Shown: one piece after another, positions 12,572-25,740 of the stretch
Layout: each line of letters starts with the position of its first letter
Position numbering within the stretch: position 1 is the first letter of the stretch
Source: Branchiostoma floridae
Lineage: Eukaryota; Chordata; Leptocardii; Amphioxiformes; Branchiostomatidae
Assembly (NCBI RefSeq): GCF_000003815.2
Contig: NC_049990.1
Location: 19,511,258-19,575,257 of the forward strand
Direction of reading: 5' to 3'
DNA: 64,000 nt
Position numbers and translations under genes: made by a program
The notes under the pieces: generated by a model
Seen by the model: only the letters and a program-made list of their open reading frames with translations
The model's database searches: none
What the model was told of the DNA's origin: nothing

Positions 12572-14944
12572 TAAAAAACATTTTCATCATTTTCTATTGT
12601 TTCTAAAGAAACGTTTATCTAATAGTTTGCCTCTCATGAATCATTGATGAGTCACCGCCGATCTCCATGTACGTTCCACCAATGACGTGTCGCCTTCGAC
12701 AGGTACCATATATAATTTACTACAGGTTAATGGAACAGCTAGCCCAGCCAGATCTGTCACTTAAACAGCCAAATTAGCTCCTCCCCCTAACTGCCTCAAG
12801 CATCATTAACAGTGTTTTTGCCGTCCACAGCGTAACTAAATGTCATTTCACCAGGAGCGACGTGAACAGTAGTTAAGTCAGGCATGTTTTGACATCTTCT
12901 TCAAATTCTAATTGGAATCGAATTCATCGTAAACAATTCATATCTGTGAGCAAAAATATATTTCTAAGTCTGCTCCAAAAGTGCTATAGTACTCAGAGTA
13001 TTAAAATACGCTTTTTAAAATATGTTTTCATCTGTGAACATGAACAAAGACAAGCCGAGAATGTCTGACAGATTTACGATTTTGTTTTTCACAGGGACTG
13101 ATGACGAAACCATATACAACTCCTGTGACGTTACACAATTTCAAATCATTATAATCCTATGTATTGTGCATTTTCCTAACGATTTATGTGCCATTTATGC
13201 CCAGTTTTTGAGAATTGTTGTTATCAAGACTATTTTTACGAATTCATTGTAGACTTTTTAGGGGGGTGCGGTGTTTAATACCCTTGACACCTGATTGACG
13301 AGATGAACTGGGCTCTACGACAGTCGCCATTTTGACACTTTTCATACTTCTGAGTTACTGCTATGGTCATAGCTACACTCTCTCAGCTTAAAACTTTACA
13401 TCATGGAATAAAAGATACAAGAGGTATTTTAGCGGCAAGCTACCTTCTCTTTTGAGTATAACTGGGCAACTACTGTTGCAAAGAGACGACGCCGGGAAAG
13501 TAGAGCGTTGATGCAAGCGAAGCGCGAAAAGCGCCTTCACGATTAGGGTGCCATTTTTATTCCCGTCACAAAGAACCTAAGCTTATATTGAAAATATCGA
13601 AACAACGACACCGCACCACCATCCCCAACCCCACAAAATAAACGTCGCCGCTTCCGAAGGTGGAGGCTATGGCAATGAACGGTCAATTTGTAACGTAAAA
13701 TTTGAAGATAACTACCAGCAAACGACTTTACAAAAGGGATCGAGAATGCGCCCCACCCTCTTCTGGTTGACATATCACAAAACTGGAATATTAGATAGTC
13801 TATGAGAACCACCAAAAACGACCCCACAAAAGTGATCGAGAATGCGCCCCCCACCCTCTTCTGACTGACTTATCACAAAACTGGAATATTAGGTAGTCTT
13901 ACATACTACTCTATATTCGTTAAATGATTTCCTGACAAACAGCGAGCGCAAACCGTAGTTGTAGAATGATACAGCACTCACATTATCCTCGGGTTACAAC
14001 AAGCAACTTTCATTAAACAATTACTCTTCTTTCTGTGCATAAATGAATTAACAATTTAGCTTGGCTCAAATGTGAAATCTATGGTTTAGCGCATGATATA
14101 TCTGATTTCACGTCCGCCAAATTATCTGAAATCATCAAGAAATGGCTAAGAAAATGACAAAAATAGGTCAATCCCCATAGTACTTTTATTAGCAATGTGA
14201 AAATACCATAATGGCTTACAGCGTGTCACGTTGTGTCTTCCACATGTACAAACAAAACACTGACATAGGAAAAGGACAGTGAACACGAAAGTTTTTTTTT
14301 TTAAACAAACGGATCTAGGTGCAACTTTCTTCAAGTTTTGTGGTCAGAGTTGATCAACATGAAACCAACCGGTATCTTGACGTTAAATTGGTAACTGACC
14401 AAAGATTGGGTGTATAGCTTATTCAATGAATAGGTAAGTCTGAGTTGACACTATTAGTAATCAAACATAGCTAAAACCTTAATCCACCTACATACTTGTT
14501 CAAAATTCCAAGACTGTTTAGAATATGATGTTTGTATTACTCCGTGGTGTCTTTAGCTGCCAGGCATTTTGAATTTGATTTCTTTTGTGTATCAGATAAA
14601 TATGGATGTTTTTAGATGTACATGTGTACTCACATTTTTCAGCAATAACTATTACAAGTATAAAAAGCAATCAAATCGCTGGGTACCTCTTCTATATTCA
14701 TTGGATTTTGATGCCCAAATTTGAATAAACATATCCTAGTTTGTGGTCATACAAAGTTATATGCATTGTATAAATGGGAGTTAATATGCTTTTTTGTGGA
14801 GAGTGCTAGACGTCAAGTGGGACAATTAAATGCTTTATCATCGTCCAAGAATATAGTTCTACAAATGAGTTATGTCTTCTACATTATGCTTTAATCTTTA
14901 GAATTAAATAATTTCGTTTAATTTATGTTTGCTCTATGGGAAAT

Positions 14945-15006
14945 CTATAAAATTTTAGGTCACGGGGAGTTTGGCGAGAGCGCCGTCCAAGTGGAAAGGG
15001 GGCATA
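14945..15006 (+). repeat. Solo MITE-like right end in array copy 2
   Basis: The segment reads GTTTGGCGAGAGCGCCGTCC then AGTGGAAAGGGGG, the right terminus seen on the complete elements at 5469-5721 and 21071-22302. No matching left end lies nearby. Equivalents occur at about 4693-4739, 17095-17141 and 23705-23754, so these ends were already in the unit before it was duplicated. Confidence 0.5.
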
Positions 15007-17870
15007 ACAAACTCAAAAGTCGCTTAGCAAGGGTTCAGCGAAGGTTGGTCACTGGCGGACAAGAAAGGTGAATTAGGTCCCCTCTCTAACTGCCTGGAGC
15101 ATTCTTAGCAACAGACTGCATTATGTTGCAGACAGCTAATGCAAAATATTACACATGCCATTTCACTAGAATAGGCACGTACAGTTTTCGTACAAAACTG
15201 GCACCAGTTTTTTTGTCAGACAAATTCATCAGTTCAAAACATACTTGAGAGTACATACATTAGTACTAGCTAGTACTTTATATTGACGGGCAAAATTGGA
15301 AAATTAAAAATAATTCGATATGTTCCCATCTGTTAAAGATGACAAAAGACAAACATGGTAATCTTTGGCAGATTTACGACTTTGTTTTTCACGGGAACAG
15401 GCGAGGAACCCGTGTCTTAAACTTATATTCTGTTGTGTCTATGTAGCTATCTTTGAGTTTCTTCGTACAAATCATTTTGTCGTGTGTTATATGGTTTCCT
15501 CGGACCTTTTGTGAATTATTCTCAAATTGAATGCGTTTTTACACCTGTGTTATTATAATATCTGCGCTAAGTAGCTATGTTTGCACGCTTAAGACTTTTT
15601 GGTTAATGTCATGATCTTAACTCCATTGTCCCTGGTTCAAAACAGTTTATTTGTACGGGGCTATCTTTTGTAACCAAGTTACCTAATGTGTCGCAGGTAA
15701 GAAATAGTTGTTGTGGTAAATAGGCATGGCTTAGGGCTTACAATCCACCCCCTACCTACATTAGCTGTGTGGTGACCGGGAAGGAGAACGGGAAAGTCTC
15801 AAATGTGCGGCAGGGACGTAAACAGCAATAGCGACGGCAATATTCTGATGTAGACGATTTTCAAATTAGCCCATGCAGGCATCAACTAAAAGGAATTTCA
15901 TTGTAAAACCATATGGTATTCGAAAGGATAGTTTGTTTTTATTCTGGTCTAACTGGAACATCACAGCTGCAACATTTGAGAAACTCCTCATTTTTAGATG
16001 CAAATATAGTGTGTCAACCGTGGAAGCCCAGCGTAGACACGAAAACAAACCAACTAAAATTTGATCTATCTTAAGTTAGTTATACCTACAGATAGCATAC
16101 GAACTGTGCAACACAATTTGTTATTCCTGGCAATCAGCCAGTCACTGAATCTGGGCGTTAGTACGCATGCGCACAGCAAGAAGTATTTGGATCCCAAATT
16201 CAATTGATGGGAGCTACACCAACCAGATCTGTCGCTTAAACAGCCAAATTAGCCCCTCCCCCTAACTGTCTCAAGCATCATAAACTGTGTTTTTGTCGTC
16301 CACAGCGTAACTAAATGTCATTTCGACGTGAACAGTAGTTAAGTCAGGAATGTTTTGACATCTCCTTCAAATTCTAATTGGAGTCGAATTCGTTGGATAC
16401 ATATCTGTGAGTACAAATATCTTTCTATGTCCGCTCAGAAAGTGCTTTAGCACTCAGGGTATTAAAATGCGCTTTTTAAAATATGTTTTCATCTGTGAAC
16501 ATGAACAAAGACAAGCCGAGAATGTCTGACAGATTTACGATTTTGTTTTTCACGGGGACTGATGGCAAATTAATATTAAGTATCTATGTATTGTGCATTT
16601 TCCTAACGATTAACGTGCCACTTTGTGGCCAGTTTTTGAGAACTGTTATCATTAAGACTATATTTACGAATCCACTGTAGACCTTTTTTGTGGGTATGTG
16701 GTGTTTAATAATTCTTACACCTGATTGACGAGATGATAAGTTTGAACCGTGTTCAACGACGGTCTCCACTTTGACACTGAGTTGCTGCTATAGTCACAGT
16801 TACATTGACTCTCTCAGCTTAAAACTTTACATCATAAAATAAAAGATACAAGATGTATTTTAACGGCAAGCAAAGAGACGACGGCTGGAAAGTAGCGCGT
16901 TGATGAAAGCAAATCGCAAAAAAGTGCAGACAAGATTGGGGTGCCATAAAACATCATTTCTATTCTATTGTTTTCATACTAGTTATATCATGAAACATGT
17001 AAAAGTGATACTGAGAGAACAACAAAATACTCAAAATGTGAAGAAAAGTCGTTTCTTTTCTTTATAATTCGTTGGGAAATCTATAAAATTTCAGGTCACA
17101 TAGAGTTTGGCGAGAGCGCCGTCCCAGTGGAAAGGGGGCATAACAAACTCAAAAGTCACTTACCAAGGGTCAACAAAGGTCGGTTACTGGCGGACGAGAA
17201 AGGTGAATTAGGGACCCTGTCTAACTGCCTGGAACATTCTTAACAACAGATTGCATCATGTTGCAGACAACTAAAAGTGATTTATGCCACATGCCTTACA
17301 CTACAATAGGCGCGTACAGTTTTCGTATAAAACTGGCATCAGTTTTTGCCAGACAAATTCATCAGCTGCAAAACATACCAATTAGACGTATATACAGTAG
17401 TACTAGTACTTTGTCTGAATGAGCAGAATGGGAAAATTAAAGATAATTCCATATGTTCCAATCTGTTAAACATGAACAAAAGACAAACAGGGGAAACTTT
17501 GGCAGATTTACGACTTTGTTTTTCACGGGAACAGACGAGGAACCCGTGTCTCATAATTATATTCTGTTGTGTCTATTCACTTTTTTTCAAGTTCCTTTCA
17601 TACGAATCATTTTGTCATGCGTGCTACGGTTTCCACGGACCTGTTGTAAATTATTCTCAAATTAATCGCGTTTTTACACCTGTGTAATAATACTATCTGC
17701 GCTCAATAACTTTGTTTGCACGCTTAAGACTTTTTGGTTAATTTCATGATTTCTAACTACATTGTCCCAGCTTTAAAGCAGCTGTATTGTAAATTGGGCT
17801 ATTTTTGTAAATAAGCCACCTAATGTGTCGCAGGGACACGATAGTTGTCGCGGTAAATATTCGTGGCTTA

Positions 17871-18117
17871 GTACCCCTTTCCACTAGGCCGGCGCTCGAA
17901 CCGCACTCTCCCTGCGACCTAAAATTTGACATTTTGATCAACAAATTGTATCGAAAAGAATCGAATCTTGTTACACTTTGTGCGTTTTGTTGTCTTCTCA
18001 GTCACATATTTACGTTTTGTATGTTATTCTCAGTGTGGAGTTGAAGGATAGACATATCCTATGTAGGTCTCATTGAGAGCACAGCACGATCGCCGTCCTA
18101 GTGGAAAGGGGGACTTA
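17871..18117. mobile_element. MITE-like element with TCCACTAGG-type ends, copy 2
   Basis: This is the array copy 2 counterpart of the element at 5469-5721, with the same flanks, so it was inherited by duplication rather than inserted independently. The left end reads TACCCCTTTCCACTAGGCCG and the right end GCCGTCCTAGTGGAAAGGGG. Confidence 0.6.
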
Positions 18118-21070
18118 TACCCCCGTCACATTATATACGATCTTCGGACTTACTTCGCAATCGCAGGAAGGTCGGCTGATGTTAAAATCTTAGGATTGTC
18201 TTGCGTGTTTTTCGCCCCAAAACTGTCCCTGTCACATATACGCGAGGCTCGTGCGATAGTCTGTGAATAAAATATAAATCTATGATAATGAACCTCCCAT
18301 GGACTCTTGCCCTCGGACAAGGTAACACAAATCGTTCCTCACAGAAAGGTAAGATATCAATAAATGTTGTTTCTTTGCTGTCGTAATCTTTTTAACCAAT
18401 GGATGGAATGCGCGGGCATAATAGAAATGACGAAAGAAAAGAAATTGTGTCACAAAGGCAGCCTACATACTACCACAGGGGCCACAATGTTAGAATTACC
18501 CTCACATTCCTAGGCATTCAATATTTGTAAACGAACGGAAGTCGGGCGAATGTCGTCTGAAGGTCGCCCGACTGACGGGCGTTCGCCATCCGATTTGCGC
18601 TCGATGATTTTGTTTTTAAATCTGGGCTTCATCTAAGCAGTTAATGTAGAAAAGGAAACAGTTTAACCTCAGATGTTGATTTTTTTTATAACTCTATTAC
18701 TTTGGGTAGCAGCTGTTCTGCAGATGGCTACACTTTGCCCCAGGTTTGTTATTTTGCCTGCCAGAATTTTTATTTGTTTGCGGGTGAGAAGGGCCATTAT
18801 GTTTTCTCCCAGTCTCATTATCACCATGAAGTCAAATTTTTGGAGAGTTTTATCCTAGAAACATGTGCAAAGTTGTTCCTGCCTCGAGGTCTTATTAATG
18901 TATTAAGTACCTACCAGAAGTAAACGGCTGCATGAAACTGCGCATATAGCGGTTAAAAATTCCCTTTTATACATCCCAACTGACTTCGAGTGTAAAAGTG
19001 ATAAAAGCTTATTCATCAACAAGGCCAAGGCTTTCACTTTTCCATGCCAAGTAAGGATCAACAAAATGAGGAAAACACCCATTCACGGAGGTACATTAAT
19101 AAGACCTTAAAGTCTTTAATAAGGTCATTCTCCATAATAAGCCTTGATTGTTTGGCGAAGGTATGTGTTTGTGGAACTCTAGTTTTTAGATGAAAATATA
19201 GTGTGTCAACCGTTCAAGCTCAGCGTAGACACGAAAACAAACCAACTCAAATTTGATCTATCTTAAGTTAAATATACATACAGGCAGAATACGGAATGTG
19301 CAACACAACTTATCATTAAAATAATATAGTATGGTTAGGAATTTCAAACTTAGTTGCCTGTCCAGAATAATATATTGGTAAATATAAATCCATGCACAAA
19401 TTTACAACAACAACTAGGGAGATTAATACGAACTAAGTGATTATCAATATTATAAGAGCGGATAAAGAGCGACAATATCTTATACATGTACCATATCTTT
19501 CTTACATGAAAAGCTATCTGCCATCACAAAAAGCCACGAATATGCATGGCGCGTCCAGGACAAAGGATTAAATAAAGTAGGTTTTGCTGCAGAACGAAGG
19601 TCAGGAAGCATATGTATAATCGACTTTGACCTTCGGCTTCCCACATACCAAATCTCATTGCAGTCTATCCAGTAGTTAAGCTATGCTGACAACATATATC
19701 TGGAAACACAAACAAGCAAACAAACCTAAAGACACACACACACACACGTGGGGTCAATAAACAAAGACTACAATCTACGGCTATAAGTCAGGATGTTTGA
19801 GAGTGTTTCGGGGGTAGATGCAAATGCTTTTGGGGTCTGATCCGGATGTAGGTCACGAGAAGAACTTTATTTGCGAGACAACTGTAACATGAACAATGTT
19901 TGGTATCTTGTAAACTACCATATATTTCTATAACAATCCTAAAAAACTAATCATAAGAAAGTCACGCTTCTATTTTGTCGGAGAGAAGAAATGTTAAAGT
20001 TTCTGGACGTAAATCATCGCCGTCAGAAATATCCCTTGCTAAAAGTATTCACCCTTTTGTGTTTTAAACAGGTGGGGATTACCAAACTGAAAAACACTTT
20101 CATCGTATTCTATTGTTTCTAAAGAAACGTTTATCTAATAGTTTGCCTCTCATGAATCATTGATGAGTCACCGCCGATCTCCATGTACGTTTCACCAATG
20201 ACGTGTCGCCTTCGACAGGTACCATATATAATTTACTACAGGTTAATGGAGCAGCTAGCCCAGCCAGATCTGTCACTTAAACAGCCAAATTAGCTCCTCC
20301 CCCTAACTGTCTCAAGCATCGTTAACAGTGTTTTTGCTGTCCACAGCGTAACTAAATGTCATTTCACCAGGAGCGACGTGAACAGTAGTAAAGTCAGGCA
20401 TGTTTTGACATCTTCTTCAAATTCTAATTGGAATCGAATTCATCGTAAACAATTCATATCTGTGAGCAAAATATCTTTCTAAGTCTGCTCCAAAAGTGCT
20501 ATAGCACTCAGGGTATTAAAATACGCTTTTCAAAATATGTTTTCATCTGTGAAACATGAACAAAGACAAGCCGAGAATGTCTGACAGATTTACGATTTTG
20601 TTTTTCACAGGGACTGATGACGAAACCATATACAACTCCTGTGACGTTACACAATTTAAAATCATTATAATCCTATGTATTGTGCATTTTCCTAACGATT
20701 TATGTGCCATTTATGCCCAGTTTTTGAGAATTGTTGTTATCAAGACTATCTTTACGAATTCATTGTAGATTTTTTAGGGGGGGTGCGGTGTTTAATACCC
20801 TTGACACCTGATTGACGAGATGAACTGGGCTCTACGACAGTCGCCATTTTGACACTTTTCATACTTCTGAGTTACTGCTATGGTCATAGCTACACTCTCT
20901 CAGCTGAAAACTTTACATCATAAAATAAAAGATACAAGAGGTATTTTAGCGGCAAGCTACCTTCTCTTTTGAGTATAACTGGGCAACTACTGTTGCAAAG
21001 AGACGACGCCGGGAAAGTAGAGCGTTGATGCAAGCGAAGCGCTAAAAGCGCCTTCACGATTAGGGTGCCT

Positions 21071-21986
21071 TAGGCCCCCATTCCACTTGACGGCGCTCTC
21101 ACGGCGCTCTCACGGCGATGGAAAATTCGCCCCATCGCCGTGAGAGCGCCGCGATGGCAGAAAAAGCTGCTCTAGTGGAATCTCTCTTGCGACGCCAGCG
21201 CGCTCTCAGCGCGACGGAAAACTCAAAGGTCAGCAATTTTTATGAGCTGCCAAAGACTTTAAAGATTACTTAACGAATGTCAGAGATAAAGAACGAATTT
21301 TCTTACGTTTTGTGTATTCTATTGTCTACTAAGTCATACCTTTTTGTCTCACGCAATTTTAAATTACAAACTAGAGGCTGTAAACAAATCCAATTTTGTT
21401 CACTGCACAGGGCTCAGCGTGAGTCTAAGATAACCCATACGTTTGAATTGCTGTTTTTTTTAAATCAAATTTGACGTGTAACTTGTTCAAAATGAATATC
21501 ATTATCATGGCACGTTATTATCGAAAATTAAACAATAGTGAAACGATTTGATCTATTGACAATAAGTCTTCCATAATCTCAATCTACAGGTTAAGAACAT
21601 GAAAACTAAAATGTTATTCTCTTGAAATTTAAAAATAAGTCAAGACATAATAAACCTTTGTGTTCTTGATTATTCCATCTCAGGTTAATTCATTGTACAT
21701 CATTGGCACGTTTTGAACATTTCTCCGAGTTCTTTCTCGTGAATTTGTGTTATATCTAATATGGAGAAATCATGTGATTCGAAACGCTGAATAAAAGCAT
21801 TGTATGTGTAGTTTTCCAAATTGTATTACCCATGATTTTAATTAGGAAGTGATTCATGACACAAAAGTATGATTTGACCAAAAAAATCATAAAAATATAC
21901 TTCTTCAAGAATAAAGATTGCATGAACTATATATGAGAGCGCAGCGAGAGCGCGGTGAGATCGCCGTCCTAGTGGAATGGGGCCTA
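21071..21986. mobile_element. GC-ended DNA transposon with TAGGCCCC inverted ends
   Basis: The left end TAGGCCCCCATTCCACTTGA and right end AGTGGAATGGGGCCTA are inverted repeats, continued inward by GCGCTCTC-rich sequence. The interior (21240-21930) is AT-rich, so only the ends are GC-rich. The insert is missing at the matching place in copies 1 and 2 (about 847 and 13551), although the exact target duplication is unclear. The 65-codon frame at 21277 shows no domain. Part of the interior (21285-21350) resembles the small elements at 5469 and 27937. Confidence 0.7.
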
Positions 21987-22302
21987 TCATATACCATTGT
22001 TTAGCCCTATTTGCGCTCTCCGCGCTCTCTCTGCGCTCTCATGGCGCTCTCATGGCGATCATTGTTGCATCGCCATCCTCGGCGCTCTCATGGCGATGGT
22101 ATGGCAGGGCTCCATACCATCGCCGTGATGACGGCGCTCTCGCGGCGATGGCACTCCCACCGCGCTCTCACGGCGCTCTCACCGCGCTCTCACCGCGCTC
22201 CCATGGCGACCATGGCGATTTCACAGCGCTCTCACCGCGATGGTCAAATTTGCCATCGCCGTGAGAGCGCCGCGAGAGCGCCGTCCCAGTGGAATGGGGG
22301 TA
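21987..22302. repeat. GC-rich degenerate GCGCTCTCACGGCGATGG repeat block
   Basis: Imperfect repetition of GCGCTCTC and GGCGATGG in both orientations covers about 300 bases and ends in CCCAGTGGAATGGGGG, the same terminus as the neighbouring element. It is probably a second, left-truncated family member that inserted beside or into the first. The overlapping Ala/Arg/Ser-rich frames of 95 and 129 codons follow from the repeat and are not genes. Confidence 0.65.
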
Positions 22303-25300
22303 TAAAACATCATTTTTATTCCCGTCACAAAGAACCTAAGCTTATGTTGAAAATATCGAAACAACGACACCGCACCACCATCCCCAACCCCACAAAATAA
22401 ACGTCGCCGCTTCCGAAGGTGGAGGCTATGGCAATGAACGGTCAATTTGTAACGTAAAATTTGAAGATAACTACTAGCAAACGACTTTACAAAAGGGATC
22501 GAGAATGCATCCCACCCTCCTCTGGTTGACTTATCACAAAACTGGAATATTAGATAGTCTATGAGAACCACCAAAAACGACCCCACAAAAGTGACCGAGA
22601 ATGCGCCCCCCACCCTCTTCTGACTGATTTATCACAAAACTGGAATATTAGGTAGTCTTACATACTACTCTATATTCGTTAAATGATTTCCTGACAAACA
22701 GCGAGCGCAAACCGTAGTTGTAGAATGATACAGCACTCACATTATCGTCGGGTTCCACAAGCAACTTTCATTAAACAATTACTCTTCTTTCTGTGCATAA
22801 ATGATCTAACAAATCAGCTTGGCTCAAATGTGAAATCTATGGTTTAGCGCATGATATAACTGATTTCACGTCCGCCAAATTATCTGAAATCATCAAGAAA
22901 TGGCTAAGAAAATGACAAAAATAGGTCAATCCCCATAGTACTTTTATTAGCAATGTGAAAATATCATAATGGCTTACAGCGTGTCACGTTGTGTCTTCCA
23001 CATGTACAAACAAAACACTGACATAGGAAAAGGACAGTGAACACGAAAGTTTTTTTTTTTTAAACAAACGGATCTAGGTGCAACTTTCTTCAAGTTTTGT
23101 GGTCAGAGTTGATCAACATGAAACCAACCGGTATCTTGACATTAAATTGGTAACTGACCAAAGATTGGGTGTATAGCTTATTCAATGAATATGTAAGTCT
23201 GAGTTGACACTATAAGTGATCAAACATAGCTAAAACCTTAATCCACCTACATACTTATTCAAAATTCCAAGACTGTTTAGAATATGATGTTTGTATTACT
23301 CCGTGGTGTCTTTAGCTGCCAGGCATTTTGAATTTGATTTCTTTTGTGTAGCAGATAAATATGGATGTTTGTAGATGTAATCACATTTTTCAGCAATAAT
23401 TATTACAAGTATAAAAAGCAATCAAAGCGATTGGTACCTCTTCTATATTCATTGGATTTTGATGCCCAAATTTGGATAAACATATCCTAGTTTGTGGTCA
23501 TACAAAATTATATGCATTGTATAAATGGGGGTTAATATGCTTTTTTGTGGAGAGTGCTAGACGTCAAGTGGGACAATTAAATGCTTTATCATCGTCCAAG
23601 AATATAGTTCTACAAATGAGTTATGTCTTCTACATTATGCTTTAATCTTTAGAATTAAATAATTTCGTTTAAATTATGTTTGCTCTTTGGGAAATCTATA
23701 AAATTTTAGGTCACGGAGAGTTTGGCGAGAGCGCCGTCCCAGTGGAAAGGGGGCATAACAAGCAAGGGTTCAGCGAAGGTTGGTCACTGGCGGACGAGAA
23801 AGGTGAATTAGGTCCCCTCTCTAACCGCCTGGAGCATTCTTAGCAACAGAGTGCATTATGTTGCAGACAGCTAATGCAAAATATTTCACATGCCATTTCA
23901 CTAGAATAGGCACGTATAGTTTTCGTACAAAACTGGCGCCAGTTTTTTGTCAGACAAATTCATCAGTTCAAAACATACTTGAGAGTACATACATTAGTAC
24001 TAGCTAGTACTTTATATTGACGGGCGAAATTGGAAAATTAAAGATAATTCGATATGTTCCCATCTGTTAAAGATGACAGAAGACAAACATGGTAATCTTT
24101 GGCAGATTTACGACTTTGTTTTTCACGGGAACAGGCGAGGAACCCCCGTCTTAAACTTATATTCTGTTGTGTCTTTGTAGCTATCTTTGAGTTTCTTCGT
24201 ACAAATCATTTTGTCGTGTGTTATATGGTTTCCTCGGACCTTTTGTAAATTATTCTCAAATTGAATGCGTTTTTACACCTGTTTTATTATAGTATCTGCG
24301 CTAAGTATCCATTTTTACACGCTTAAGACTTTTTGGTTAATGTCTTGACCTTAACTCCATTGTCCCTGGTTCAAAACAGTTTAATTGTATGGGGCTATCT
24401 TTTATAACCAAGTTACCTAATGTGTCGCAGGTAAGAAATAGTTGTTGTGGTAAATAGGCATGGCTTAGGGCTTACTATCCGCCCCCTACCTACATTAGCT
24501 GTGTGGTGACCGGGAAGGAGAACGGGAAAGTCTCAAATGTGCGGCAGGGACGTAAACAGCAATAGCGACGGCAATATGCTGATGTAGACGATTTTCAAAT
24601 TAGCCCATACAGGTATCAACTGAAAAGAATTTTATTGTAAAACCATATGGTATTCGAAAGGATAGTTTGTTTTTATTCTTGTCTAACTGGAACATCACAG
24701 CTGCAACATTTGAGAAACTCCTCATTTCAGATTCAAATATAGTATGTCAACCGTTGAAGCCCAGCGTAGACACGAAACAAACCAACTAAAATTTGATCTT
24801 AAGTTAGTTATACCTACAGATAGCATACGCACTGTGCAACACAATTTATTATTCCTGGCAATCAGCCAGTCACTGAATCTGGACGTTAGCACACATGCGC
24901 ACGGCAAGAAGTATTTGGATCCCAAATTCAATTGATGGGAGCTACACCAACCAGATCTGTCGCTTAAACAGCCAAATTAGCCCCTCCCCCTAACTGTCTC
25001 AAGCATCATAAACTGTGTTTTTGTCGTCCACAGCGTAAGTAACTGTCATTTCGACATGAACAGTAGTTAAGTCAGGAATGTTTTGACATCTCCTTCAAAT
25101 TCTAATTGGAGTCGAATTCGTTGGATACATATCTGTGAGTACAAATATCTTTCTATGTCTGATCAGAAAGTGCTTTGCACTCAGGGTATAAAAATGCGCT
25201 TTTCAAAATATGTTTTCATCTGTGAACATGAACAAAGACAAGCCGAGAATGTCTGACAGATTTACGATTTTGTTTTTCACGGGGACTGACCATATTACGG

Positions 25301-25740
25301 ACCTATGTATTGTGTATTTTTCCTAACGATTTACGTGCCACTTTGTGCCCAGTTTTTTAGAACTGTTATCATTAAGACTATCTTTACGAATTCACTTCAG
25401 ACTTTTTAGCGGGTATGTGGTGTTTAATAATTTTTACACCTGATTGACGAGATGATAAGTTTGAACCGTGTTCTACGACAGTTGGCAATTTGACACTTTT
25501 GATACTACTAAGTTACGGCTATGGTCACAGCTACACTCTTTTAGCTTAAAACTTTACATCATAAAATAAAAGATACAAGAGGTATTTTAACTGCAAGCAA
25601 AGAGACGACGGCTGGAAAGTAGCGCATTGATGAAAGCAAATCGCAAAAAAAGTGCATACACGATTAGGGTGCCATAAAACATCCTTTCTATCCCCGTCAC
25701 AGAGGACCTAAACTTATGTTGAAAATTTAGAAACAACGCC

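Larger units (their letters stand above)
1..12707 (+). repeat. Array copy 1 (with two extra insertions)
   Basis: This is the longest copy, 12.7 kb. It matches copy 2 from 1 to about 2205, from about 2656 to 6738 and from 10526 to 12707. It differs by a 3.8-kb transposon at 6739-10525, a 1.1-kb insertion at 11485-12571, and an unrelated segment at about 2206-2655 where copies 2 and 3 instead carry about 100 bases ending in a MITE-like right end. Confidence 0.85.
12708..20223 (+). repeat. Array copy 2 (7.5 kb, closest to insertion-free)
   Basis: The copy opens at ATATATAATTT (12708) and closes just before the same block at 20224. It preserves the uninterrupted target of the copy 1 transposon at 19116-19119 and the uninterrupted target of the copy 1 insertion near 20090. 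Open frames repeated at matching offsets in copy 1 are consequences of the duplication. Confidence 0.85.
1..25740. repeat. Three-copy higher-order tandem repeat array
   Basis: A long composite unit recurs in direct orientation with starts at 1, 12708 and 20224; the block beginning ATATATAATTTACTACAGG opens each copy. Long stretches match almost base for base, for example 100-900, 12807-13600 and 20323-21060. Each unit contains older internal duplicates: the block at about 26-930 is a diverged relative of 3808-4560, and the block around 2940-3150 of the one around 5040-5290. No open frame here has recognisable domains or splice-supported continuity, so I regard the stretch as non-coding. The array may continue to the left of the window. 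Collapse or false expansion during assembly is possible, but the copies differ by insertions and scattered substitutions, so they are not simple assembly echoes. Confidence 0.88.
20224..25740 (+). repeat. Array copy 3 (truncated, with GC-rich insertion)
   Basis: The copy matches the first part of copies 1 and 2, is interrupted at 21071-22302 by a GC-rich transposable element cluster, and fades at about 25740. At 23757 it lacks about 17 bases present in copies 1 and 2. Its last 200 bases (25540-25740) resemble the first block of the unit (about 690-920) rather than the expected continuation. This suggests an unequal exchange between related blocks, or older divergence. Confidence 0.78.

Noticed and set aside
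22011-22400. Arg/Ser-rich 129-codon frame
   Set aside because: It is a direct translation of the GCGCTCTC/GGCGATGG repeat.
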